This document shows positions 41,366 through 49,955 of a DNA stretch of 64,000 bases, one piece after another. The stretch's first letter is position 1; each line of letters opens with the position of its first letter. This DNA comes from DASQDN01 sp963833675 (GTDB lineage Bacteria; Acidobacteriota; Terriglobia; Bryobacterales; Bryobacteraceae): the NCBI GenBank assembly GCA_963833675.1, contig CAWHYW010000008.1, positions 39,057 to 103,056 of the forward strand, given 5' to 3'. Under the pieces are notes generated by a model that saw only the letters and a program-made list of their open reading frames with translations, did not search any database and was not told where the DNA came from. The translations under genes and the position numbers were made by a program.

Positions 41366-42070
41366 GTTTTCAACGAAAGCAGTGCTGTGAATGGCCGTGG
41401 GCGACCGTGCGAATTTTGCTCACTTTTACTCTTCGGTCGGCCCTAAAACGGAGTGCTGCGGTTCTTGTGGCGGTCACACAGGGCTGAGTTCCTGGGCGAG
41501 TCCGATGAGAAGCCCTTCAGGCCCGCGGATGTAGCAGAGCCGATACGCGTTTTTATACTGGACTACTTCGCCTACGAGCTGCGCGCCGCGCTTGCGGAGG
41601 CTCTCAAGCGTCTCGTCGATATCGTCCACGGTGAACATGACGCGAAGATAGCCCAGCGCGTTCACGGGGGCGTTGCGGTGATCCGCGACGGCAGGAGGCG
41701 TGAGGAAGCGCGAGAGCTCGAGCCGGCTGTAGCCGTCCGGCGTGCGCATCATGGCAATCTCTACCTGCTGATCGCCCAATCCAGTGACACGTCCGGCCCA
41801 TTCTCCTTCGATCGTGGCCCGACCTTCCAGCTCGAGGCCGAGCTCGCGAAAGAACTCGATCGTCCCGCCGAGGTCATCGACGACGATTCCCACGTTGTCC
41901 ATCCGTTTGAGCGCCATGTGTCCAATCTACAAGGAGTCCTCCCGGCTAACAAGGGACCCGTTGCTTACTCGGGGCGGATCACGGGCAAATACGATGACCA
42001 AAATCAGTAACGGAGACTTTACGTCGAGCGCGGATTCCAGAATGCTGGCGCGTTTTTCGTTCCCTATCTG
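41366..42070. repeat. Segmental duplication, copy 2
   Basis: The partner of 33380-34045, about 8 kb apart and in the same orientation. It starts with TTTTCAACGAAAG, has a stretch at about 41415-41480 that is longer and different from copy 1, then is nearly identical through the VOC gene and its upstream region. Confidence 0.85.
41474..41917 (-). CDS. VOC (glyoxalase/bleomycin-resistance-like) family protein
   Basis: An intact gene of 147 codons: the undamaged member of the duplicated pair. It has two beta-alpha-beta-beta-beta-type halves: MALKRMDNVGIVVDDLGGTI with EFFRELGLELEG, and GYLRVMFTVDDIDETLESLR with YIRGPEGLLIGLAQEL. A possible metal Glu is in the last strand (GPEGLLIGLAQE). The final two residues PV and the following stop differ from the other copy because the flanking DNA differs. 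The substrate is unknown. Confidence 0.82.
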   Translation of the reverse strand: MALKRMDNVGIVVDDLGGTIEFFRELGLELEGRATIEGEWAGRVTGLGDQQVEIAMMRTPDGYSRLELSRFLTPPAVADHRNAPVNALGYLRVMFTVDDIDETLESLRKRGAQLVGEVVQYKNAYRLCYIRGPEGLLIGLAQELSPV

Positions 42071-42256
42071 ATGAAAAGGCGGAAGGTGAGTCTCTTCCGC
42101 AGTTTAAGTAGCGTTCTTCCCGCATGGGAAGTGCAAGCGAGATGGTCCGAAACGGTGAGAAACATTCAGTCCAAAAGTTCCGGCGAACCCGTGGGAGCGG
42201 CCCAGTGTCGCTGGACGGATTGCTGGATGTAAGTCGACACACTTGCTATTTCAAAA

Positions 42257-44097
42257 TTACTCGAACCCTGCGCGCCGCAGTAGAGCTACGTACTTCGGGT
42301 CTCCGCGAATGTTGTCGTAAGCGGGATCCACCTTTAGCCAATGTACGTGCACTAAGCCCTGGTCCACCGACTCCTCTAACAGCCGCATCGCTTGCCGGGT
42401 ATCGCCCAGGATCGAGTAGATCTTCGGAAAGAAATACGCGGCCGGTTTCGTCGCCTGGCTCCTGAGACAGTGTTGTCGGGCAAGGTCCGGCTCGCCGGCG
42501 ACCGCCGCTACGTAGGCGAGCGCTGCCTCGGTACGCGCAGCCCCCATACCCTCAGTGCCCTTGAGGTATGCGACGCGGGCTTCATCAAAACGGCCAAGCA
42601 TGGCGAATGCTTCGGCCTTGACGCGGTGCGCGGGCTGATACGACGGGTCGATTTCGAGGACACGATTCTCTTCCGCTAACGCTTCCTCATAATGACGCGA
42701 TCGTTGCAGGCAAACCGCCCACGAATGGCGAACGCCAATCGAGAGAGGGTTTAGAGCGAGTCCTTCGGAGGCTGCCGCCCGGGCTTCCTCAAACCTGCCC
42801 TCGGTGCCTAAAGCAAAGATCAAAACATCCCGTGCCCCCTCGTTCCGTGGATTCAACTGGAGTGCGCGCCGCAAATGGACCGCTGCATCACGACGTCTGA
42901 AACTATCGAAAGCCACGTTACCGAGAGCCTGCTCGCGATTCCGAAAGATCGGGCGCAAGTTGAGCGGCCCTCCGGGCGTAAGGCTCGGCCTCTTTCGCGG
43001 CATCGCGCACCCGCAAGGTGACAAATGTACCCTGACGGCACAAAGCTACGGCCAGTCCGGCGAGAGCTTCGGGATAGTCGGGATCCAGTCGAATCGCCTC
43101 CTGCATCGATTTGATCGCGAAAGTGAGACCATCCCCTGTCCGCGAGAGTGCGTAAACACCACGCCAGTAATGATCCACGGCCGCCGGATTCCGGCTGTCG
43201 AAGCCGCGCTGCAAGGTCGAGCCTATCAGCGATGCGATCGCTCCGGCGATGTCACGCTGCAACCCGACGACGGAATTCGCGTCCCGCTCGAAAGCCTGCG
43301 TCCAGTACACCTGGCCGGTAGCACCATCAACCAGGTGGGCGGTGACCACGAAGTGCTTTCCGTCCCGGCGGACGCTGCCATCAACTACCAACTGCGCGTT
43401 GACGTGTTTCGATACCGCTACCGGATCGTGTCCGGCCGCTTCCGGGGCCTTGATCACTGCCGCACGGCCACCGGCTGCGAGCTGAGTGAGGATATCCTCG
43501 GACAGCCCAGCACCCAGGTAATCGTCATTGGGGTCGCCATCCAAATTGGTGAAGGGAATGACAACGACCGACTTTAGCTGAGAGGCCGCCGGTACCCGTT
43601 TGCTGTTCCCGGACCACAGGAATAAAAGCGTCAGGACTATCAGAAAGGTGGCAGCTACGGGCGTCAGCCAGCGCCAGGGATGATGCCGGTCTACCGGCGG
43701 GATCTCCACCGGAGGAGGCTCGGGCCTCGGCGGTGTTACGGCTACCGGGTTGAAATTCCACTGCCGCTAACATCCGATAGCCTTCGCGAGGGATCGTCTC
43801 TATGTATTCTGAGTCCGTTCCCTCATCAACAAGGGCGCGCCGGATCCGCCGGATTCCGTAGGCGAGGCCTTGATCGAAGTCGACGTGGGTGTCAGTGCCC
43901 CAGACGGCGACGCGCGCTTCTTCGCGACTCACAATGCTGCCGCGCGCTTCCAGGATCCTTTGGAGCAGCTTTGTGGGCTGTGGTTCCAGTTTGATTAGCG
44001 ATGCACCCCGATAGAGGCGCGCAGTATCGAGGTCGAATGAAAATTCGCCAAAGCGGACCGTGTTGTGTCCGGCGCTTCGCATCAGTCTGCCCACCAT
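42257..44097 (-). CDS. ToxR-like winged-helix / membrane / TolB-like / TPR regulator (frameshifted)
   Basis: Residues 1-105 form an OmpR-type winged helix (VRFGEFSFDLDTARLYRG, VSREEARVAVWGTDTHVDFD, YIETIPREGYRM). After a frame change near 43720 there is one membrane helix (TPVAATFLIVLTLLFLW), then a TolB/FlgO-like periplasmic domain (VVVIPFTNLDGDPNDDYLGA, LVVDGSVRRDGKHFVVTAHL). A second frame change near 42960 joins the TPRs (AAVHLRRALQLNPRNEGARD to YVALLRRAGFE). About 613 residues. This is a membrane-bound one-component regulator: DNA-binding inside, sensor outside. It is one of three related regulators in the window. Confidence 0.78.
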
Positions 44098-44209
44098 TCT
44101 CCCTCAAATTCGCTCGTGGCTTCAATGACTTGGCTCCTCAACCGCGTCCTCAGGCAGTTCACTACGGTCCTCCATTGCGTAGCTGCGTTGCGCGTCCTCA
44201 TAGTTTCGT

Positions 44210-45365
44210 ATGGCTCGTCCTACACGGTTTTGGGTGGTCCTGTTGACCGTTGCACTCCTCTCGGCTGCGACTCAATCCGGAAGGGAAGAAAGGGTGGACG
44301 CATTGCTGGCGGAGTCAATCCGCCTGTCGGACGAAGGGCGTTATCGGGAAGCGCAACAGTTCGCACGGAGCGCCCTTGAGCAGGCCCGAGCCTTCGGACC
44401 TGAAAGTATCCGGTTCGGTTATGCGACGAACCAACTTGGCATGGTGGATCATGCGCTGGGACAATATCAGCTGGCCGAGAGTGCTTACAAGCACGGGTTG
44501 GCGGTTGGAGAGAAGCGCTACGACGACCTCCTTGTCGCCCGGAGCTTGAGCAATCTCGGGAGGCTGTACATCGACTTCGGCGGGCATCTGGCGGAAGCCG
44601 AAGCTGCGTTGAGCCGAGTTCTACGCCTGGAAGCTACCCTTCCTGAGCGTCATGCAGAAAGAACCCTTGCGAATCTGGCAGAAGTTCGGCGGATGCGGGG
44701 AGATACGCGCGGCGCGCGGCAGCTTTATACCCTGGCACTCGCTGCCCTCGAGCGCGACCCAAAGTCGACGCCTGCCCGAACGGCTCCATTGCTCGAAGGC
44801 ATAGCGCTTCTTGAGGTGGACGAGGGAAGAACGGAGGAAGCGCTGGGACATCTCCAGCAGGCGATCGTGGCCTGGGAACAGGAACTCGGGGTTGAACACC
44901 CACACTTAATTACTCCGCTCGTCAACATGGGCCGGCTGCTATTGAAGGAGAAGCGGGCGGCAAGCGCCGACGCGCCCTTGCAACGTGCGCAGAAGATTGC
45001 CGAGTCAAGGCTCGGCGCAGAGCATCCGGTGCTGGTGCCGATCCTCGAGACCGAGTTCTTGTTTTGCGTAAGACAAAAGATCGCAAACTTGCCGGGAGTT
45101 GAAACAGCGTTGTCAGGGTATTGCGGAACGCCAGTTCGATCGCGTTGCGGCGAGAGCCCGGGTGAATGTGTCTGATCTGTCGAGGAATCGAACGTGGCCC
45201 GTGAACGCAGGAAGAACCTCGCCGGCACCAGCGCTAGGCGTTAATGCAGATGTGACACTCGAGCGGTACCGACGTTCGGTATCAATGATCTTGCCGGAAG
45301 AGGCATCGTTATGTCGTCGCCGGCCACCGCGCAAAAGCTCTCGGTTCAATTGTCGGGAACTTTAA
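44210..45365 (+). CDS. Secreted TPR protein (Kinesin-light-chain-like repeats; 3' end frameshifted)
   Basis: The start MARPTRFWVVLLTVALLSAA is a signal peptide. At least six TPR/Kinesin-light-chain-type units follow, such as EGRYREAQQFARSALEQARA, LGMVDHALGQYQLAESAYKH and LGVEHPHLITPLVNMGRLLL, with LGAEHPVLVPILE at the end. Near 45080 the frame changes: the first frame ends after GYCGTPVRSRCGESPGECV, while the other gives ELKQRCQGIAERQFDRVAAR and VNVSDL, the usual tail of such proteins, and closes at 45365. It probably serves as a protein-binding scaffold in the periplasm. Confidence 0.65.
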
Positions 45366-45616
45366 CGCGACTGGGAGCATGAGCACGTAGCGGCCATTGA
45401 CACAAAGACTTCCACGCTTCTTCCCCGTTGCTGCGCATGCCGCTCTCACAGGTACATTGTGGATCAGTGAACGCGTTCTGGTATCTGGGCCGTTCCAACC
45501 ACACTGCAAAGTCGGGCAGGACTGAAACCCGACACAGAACCTCGACCAGGTTCCGGGAACGAACCGTGGTCTAGATCTGCCCCGAGTTGGGGGACTTTGA
45601 TACGAAAGGATGACAC
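45366..45616. other. Intergenic stretch
   Basis: About 250 bases without a coding frame. A short inverted repeat GTCGGG/CCCGAC at about 45510-45535 might act as a weak terminator. Nothing else was seen. Confidence 0.25.
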
Positions 45617-46325
45617 ATGTCGACTCAAATTAGCCGGCGCACAATCGCTACAATGCTGGGTGGCGCACCGTCGGTCACACTTCAGCATGGGGACACGACC
45701 TCCGTCCCGGTGACCCGAGCTACCATTTTCAGGAATACGAAGCCATCGTCAACCGCATCGCCCGGGTGAAGCAGGTATATGAGTGGCCAAACATCGGGAA
45801 GACACTAATTTTTGCAAACATTCGAACAGTTTAAACGGCTTTCAGTTCTCGTACGACATTCCGGCAGATGAGATTCAAATCGTTGTGCAGGCGTACTCGT
45901 CAGCGACTCCTGCGACGTTTCGACGACTTCATATGGGACAAGTACCGCTGGGGCGAAGCGCTGGGCGTTCGTGACCCTCAGACGAACGAGCCAGCCACAC
46001 GCAACATATTCTTCGCTACCCCGGTCGCGCATACGACGTTAACTCCGGGGCGGCAACCCGCGGAACGCAATCACCCTTTCTTTGATGACACGAGCATCGA
46101 AGGTCTCCAACGCCGCCGGGTATTGTTCCTCGCTTGCCACCAATCAACCCATGCCCTCGCCAGTTCCGCCAACGCGAGCGGTCGCAACCCAGACCAAAAA
46201 AGCGTTGACGAAATAGTCGCCGAATTCCGGCAGCATTTCCTCCCCGGGGTGATCGAGACCCCGGCGGGATCGGGGAACTTGTTCGGTTGCAGAACATGGG
46301 GTATCGGCTCGTAGTTAATCATTAG
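45617..46325 (+). pseudogene. Tat-type secreted DsrE-like protein, disrupted
   Basis: It begins MSTQISRRTIATMLGGA, a twin-arginine-like leader, but the frame is lost within 20 codons. Following the other frames gives FQEYEAIVNRIARVKQVYEW, then LNGFQFSYDIPADEIQIVVQ, FIWDKYRWGEALGVRDPQTN and VLFLACHQSTHALASS, and finally SVDEIVAEFRQHFLPGVIET and NMGYRLVVNH before a TAG at 46325. I recognise this as a family of Tat-exported proteins with a DsrE-like core and a conserved Cys (FLACHQSTHAL). At least four frame changes in 700 bases make true decay likely, unlike most other broken genes in the window. Confidence 0.55.
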
Positions 46326-46505
46326 TAACGCGGAGGCGCTGCCGTGCGCTGCCCGGCGGCGCCGCTGTGCGCCAGTCCCGTCGAAATGGAACCTGACCGC
46401 GATTGGTACCGGCAAGTCGGGGCGGCTCCGATCAAAGTTCCCTACAGAGCTAATCTGATCACCTTACACGTGCGGCGGTCCTGTACAATAAAAGTTGGCG
46501 TGCTC

Positions 46506-46789
46506 GTGCCCACGGATACAACCTATACCCATCTGCGTGAGAACCTGGCGGGTATCCTCGATGACGTCATCGATCAGCAGGAGGTCGTCATCGTGCGCCG
46601 GAAAGGGGCTCGCGGTAGGTGGCTCTGATTCCGGCCAGCGAACTGGCGGGGCTTGTCGAAACAGCGCACCTGCTTCGCTCCCCGAAGAATGCCAGGCGAT
46701 TGCGGACGGCTCTACGACGCGCTGAAAGGGGAACACTGCAGCCAGGCTCCGCCGTTGCCCTGAGGCGAGAAATCCTCGGTGGGTCGTAG
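46506..46789 (+). pseudogene. yefM: YefM/Phd-type antitoxin (frameshifted)
   Basis: The GTG at 46506 opens TTYTHLRENLAGILDDVIDQ followed by QEVVIVRRKGA, the DNA-binding N-terminus of YefM antitoxins. A frame change near 46613 leads to ALIPASELAGLVETAHLLRS, SPKNARRLRTALRRAERGTL and a final EILGGS with stop at 46789. Together about 94 residues, a normal YefM length. It would bind and neutralise the YoeB toxin encoded immediately downstream and repress the operon. Its stop overlaps the putative toxin start. Confidence 0.7.
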
Positions 46790-47049
46790 CGTCACCCGTT
46801 CCGCGGTTTTTAGAACGAGTTCCGCGACGATCTTCGATACTGGGTGAAAACGGATCGCAAAACTGCACTCCGGGTGCTTGATCTCGTGGAAGCCGTGCTG
46901 CGCGATCCGTTTCAGGGTGTGGCAAGCCGGAGACCACTTCGCTCGTGCTCGAAGGCTGCTGGTCGAGACGCGTCACTCAGGAGCACCGGCTAGTGTACCG
47001 TGTGAGCGACAACCGAATCGATTTCCTCCAGGCCCGTTATCACTATTGA
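46779..47049 (+). pseudogene. yoeB: YoeB/Txe-type toxin (frameshifted)
   Basis: A GTG at 46779, inside the antitoxin end, opens GRSVT, close to the usual MRSVTF start. After one disturbance near 46810 the reading is NEFRDDLRYWVKTDRKTALR, then VLDLVEAVLRDPFQGVGKPE (needing one base near 46921, where GGTGTGGCAAG stands for GGTGTGGGCAAG), then LEGCWSRRVTQEHRLVYRV and a final ARYHY. The KPE, WSRR, HRLVY and final HY are the hallmark residues of YoeB, a ribosome-dependent mRNA endonuclease. As written the protein cannot be made. Confidence 0.7.
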
Positions 47050-47126
47050 TGGCCCCATTCAAACCCTGACTTGGGGGCATCTACAGACGCTGACCGGATC
47101 AGGACCGACAACTCGGGCAGCATCAC

Positions 47127-48056
47127 TCAAACGTTGCTGTCCTTAGGCTCCAGCCCGATTTGATCGTTGACCGCGTTTCTGAGCCGCTGCTTACAGCCTA
47201 TGTACCGCTCAGTCGTCTGGACGCTCTCATGACCGAGGAGATACTGAAACTGCTCGATCTCGCCGCCCGCGTCATGACACAAACGGGCGCACGTTCGCCG
47301 AAAGTCATGGGGAGCAACACCCGGCAAACCGCACGCGCGGCAGGCGGTCGTCACAACGGACCAGATCACTTTCGGACTAAACCCGATTGGCGCAACTCGG
47401 CGCTTGTTGCGGGAGATAGGTCCGCGCAGGGCGGTCAGCCAGGCCTGAATGGCGGACCCGACCCAATCCGGAACGGGTACGGTCCGGACGTGACCGCCTT
47501 TTCCAATCAATCAGCGAATATCCAGTGTTCCTCTCGGCGCTGCAGGTGCGCGACTTTCACTGCTGCGAGTTCGGCACGGCGAAGCCCACAGCCCAGCATC
47601 ACCGCGACCATGGCGTAATCTCGTTTGCCCCGGAATGTCGTACGGTCGAAAGCATGCAGAAGCATCTGGCCCTGGTCGATGGTCAGCCAGTTGCCGATTC
47701 GAACCCCGTGCTTCCTGACGCCTTTCACGCGTCGGATGCCGGCAGCGAGATCAGGGCTGAGGAGGCCGGCATCGGAGGCTTCATATGCGAGCCGACGAAC
47801 CGCCGCCAGTCGAACATTCGTGGAGGCTGCGTAATGTGCCTGCTCGAGGAAGATACGGTATCGGGTCACGAAAGTCTTGTTGAACGCAAGTCTGGGCTCG
47901 GAACAGTACCAGTCCGTGAATTCACGAATCGCATGCTCGTAAGACCGGCGAGAACTCGGGCGAGGTCAAGCTGTTGAGGACTGCGGTTTTCGAGTGCTCC
48001 AGATCAGGCAGCCTTAGTACGGTCTTGGTTGTGCGCTTACGTTTTGGTTTTCCCAT
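47127..48056 (-). pseudogene. Tyrosine recombinase / site-specific integrase (frameshifted)
   Basis: From ATG 48056 (MGKPKRKRTTKTVLRLPDLE) the N-terminal SAM-like core-binding domain is read in two frames with a change near 47945 (SYEHAIREFTDWYCSEPRLA, NKTFVTRYRIFLEQAHYAAS). The catalytic domain has Arg in GCGLRRAELAAV, then after a second change near 47510 IGKGGHVRTVPVPDWV, HxxR in APHDFRRTCARLCHD and LLGHESVQTTERYIG with the catalytic His and Tyr. All catalytic residues are present, so the enzyme was recently functional or is functional with sequencing errors. I recognise it as a recombinase common in acidobacterial genomes. A fragment of a close relative lies at 53557-53750. Confidence 0.75.
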
Positions 48057-48092
48057 GCCCGCCATTGTGTCGACATATGGCGGGAGTACAGT

Positions 48093-48302
48093 TCAGGCAA
48101 ACAAAAGCCGGCCTCTGGGCTCAGGTATCGGTCGCCCGAGTTCACGGGCGGTTTCAGCCATTCCGAGATGACGACCTCTGCGTTTGGCCAAAGCCTCTTG
48201 CCGTGTGGTCCCGTCAGCGGCACATCCAGGGAGTTCCGGCACTTCAGCGATGAAGGCCTGGTCCTCGTTGCTCCAGTAGAGGATGATCTCAAACTTATTC
48301 AT
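48093..48302 (-). CDS. hicB: HicB-like antitoxin family protein (two compensating indels)
   Basis: 69 codons from ATG 48302: MNKFEIILYWSNEDQAFIAE with VPELPGCAADGTTRQEALA, the partial RNase-H-like fold of HicB antitoxins, and ETARELGRPIPEPRGRLLFA at the end. The middle KRRGRHLGMA makes no sense in family terms; dropping one A near 48182 and restoring one G near 48156 would give NAEVVISEWLETARELG, the normal sequence. No HicA toxin is next to it, which is common for this group of solitary HicB-like proteins. Confidence 0.68.
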   Translation of the reverse strand: MNKFEIILYWSNEDQAFIAEVPELPGCAADGTTRQEALAKRRGRHLGMAETARELGRPIPEPRGRLLFA

Positions 48303-48317
48303 TCGAGTCCTTCCGCC

Positions 48318-48530
48318 AGAGAGGAGGAACATGATCCAGATTGGTCCAGCCATCAGTGCCGTCTGACCCGTTCAGTGCAAGCCGTGAACCACATATAACT
48401 CCGAAAGATGGGCACGGAATGAACAGGCCGTCGATTTCCTGTCCGGCGTAATCTGGATACTTGCCGGCGACACTGTCACCCTAGGATCGCCCAGCGGCAT
48501 CTCCGTCTATCTCTCGATGTGGCCAGAGGC
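48318..48530. repeat. Dispersed repeat family B, copy 2
   Basis: A close copy of 41110-41320 with scattered differences. It lies just upstream of the HicB-like gene on the minus strand, so it probably includes that gene's natural upstream region. Confidence 0.75.
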
Positions 48531-48574
48531 GATGATCGTTTCACGTATGTCCTGTGCTGTACGATGGCCAAGTT

Positions 48575-49801
48575 ATGAATCGCCGATCCTTTCTTGCTGC
48601 CGCTCTTTGGGGAGCGCCGTTCAGTTCGTCGCTTCTCGCTGCGCTTCCGAAGGCTAAGATTACTCGGATCCGCTACTACAAGACGCCGACGGACGCGGCG
48701 GGGCGGCCAAATACTCGCCAGCCGCTGTTCAATCAGAGCACGAATGTCGTCATCGTTGAAACGGACGCGGGATTGACCGGAGTCGGCGAAGGTGGGGCGG
48801 AGAACACAATGGAGCAATGCGCGAGCATGCTCATCGGCGAGGATCCTTTCCGCACAGACCGTCACTGGCAGATGATGTACCGCGGGTACTTCTATCCCGC
48901 GGGGCGGGAGAAGGCGCATGCACTCGGCGCGCTGGACGTTGCACTCTGGGATCTGAAAGGAAAGGCACTCGGCGTACCTGTGTACCAGCTTCTCGGCGGT
49001 CGATCGCGTGAGCACGTCGAATGCTACTCGACGGGGTTCCCGGCGAAGGGTACGCCGAAAGAGGTTGCTCGAGCGTGCATTGAGGCCGGGTACCGAGCGT
49101 ATCGCATCTCACCTGGGGGCCGTGAGGGCGTGTTCGACCGGTTCGAGGCAGTCAAGCGGACTTTCGAGCTGTGCCAGCAGGTTCGCGAGGGAGTCGGCAG
49201 TGACGGGTCCTGGGCTATCGACTTTCACACGAACTTCGATATGCCCGACGCGATCACACTTGCGAATCTGATCGAGCCGCTGCGCCCATATTTCGTGGAG
49301 GACCTGGTGCGGAGCGAGAACCCCGACGTGTACCGGCAACTTCGCGGGCAGGTGAAGGTGCCGATCGCGGTCGGCGAACAGTTCGGGCCGAAGTGGGATT
49401 GGAACGAACTGATCGAGAACAGGCTGACGGATTATGCGCGGGCAACGATTCCGAACGTCGGAGGAATCACCGAGTTCATGAAGATTGCCGGGATTTGCGA
49501 GACGCATTATGTCGGGATTATTCCGCACTTCACGGGTCCAATTTCCGAGGCGGCGATGGTGCATTGCTCAGCGGCGTTTTCGGGTCCGGTGCTAATGGAG
49601 ATGGTGATGGGCGGGACTCGGGAGTGGCCGTACTTGCGGCAATCGTACGACCTGAAGAACGGAAAGCTTTGGCCGAATGAGCGGCCCGGATTGGGGGTGG
49701 ATGTCGACGTTAGTAAGCTGCAGCTAGTCGGTGACTATCGAGAGAAGTACAGTGCGATTCCGATGCTGCGGCGGCCGGACGGTTCGTATACGAACTGGTA
49801 A
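48575..49801 (+). CDS. Mandelate racemase / muconate lactonizing enzyme family (enolase superfamily), Tat-exported
   Basis: An intact gene of 408 codons. The ATG at 48575 opens NRRSFLAAALWGAPFSSSLL, a twin-arginine signal. The N-terminal capping domain (ITRIRYYKTPTDAAGR, FNQSTNVVIVETDAGLTGVG) precedes the barrel: ALDVALWDLKGKALGVPVYQ, YRAYRISPGG, a metal Asp in WAIDFHTNFDMP, acidic residues in YFVEDLVRSEN and IAVGEQFGPKW, and a late His in GIIPHFTGPISEAA. The order matches the galactonate-dehydratase-like branch, which removes water from sugar acids. A specific substrate cannot be read. Convergent with the TonB receptor gene, which may import a related polymer. Confidence 0.85.
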   Translation: MNRRSFLAAALWGAPFSSSLLAALPKAKITRIRYYKTPTDAAGRPNTRQPLFNQSTNVVIVETDAGLTGVGEGGAENTMEQCASMLIGEDPFRTDRHWQMMYRGYFYPAGREKAHALGALDVALWDLKGKALGVPVYQLLGGRSREHVECYSTGFPAKGTPKEVARACIEAGYRAYRISPGGREGVFDRFEAVKRTFELCQQVREGVGSDGSWAIDFHTNFDMPDAITLANLIEPLRPYFVEDLVRSENPDVYRQLRGQVKVPIAVGEQFGPKWDWNELIENRLTDYARATIPNVGGITEFMKIAGICETHYVGIIPHFTGPISEAAMVHCSAAFSGPVLMEMVMGGTREWPYLRQSYDLKNGKLWPNERPGLGVDVDVSKLQLVGDYREKYSAIPMLRRPDGSYTNW

Positions 49802-49861
49802 TGTCGCAAGCACGCCTAACGTGAGTCGCACTGAGTGGAAACGCAGTTGCTTCCGAACTCC

Positions 49862-49888
49862 GGGTTGTCAGGTATAGCCTGACAACCC
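49862..49888. terminator. Perfect 11-bp hairpin between convergent genes
   Basis: GGGTTGTCAGG (49862-49872), loop TATAG and CCTGACAACCC (49878-49888) form a perfect stem. It lies between the stop of the racemase-family gene (49801) and the stop of the TonB receptor (49956), so it could terminate transcription from both sides. There is no T run. Confidence 0.6.
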
Positions 49889-49955
49889 CGCACGCGTGAT
49901 GAGCCCTGAAAGCTCAACAACCGTAGGTGATCACCGCAATAAGTGCACGAATCCA

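Noticed and set aside
45366..45616. RNA gene in the gap
   Set aside because: A short inverted repeat is present, but no conserved tRNA or other RNA structure could be traced.
46464..46976. 170-codon minus-strand frame
   Set aside because: Antisense to the YefM-YoeB pair, which explains the region much better.
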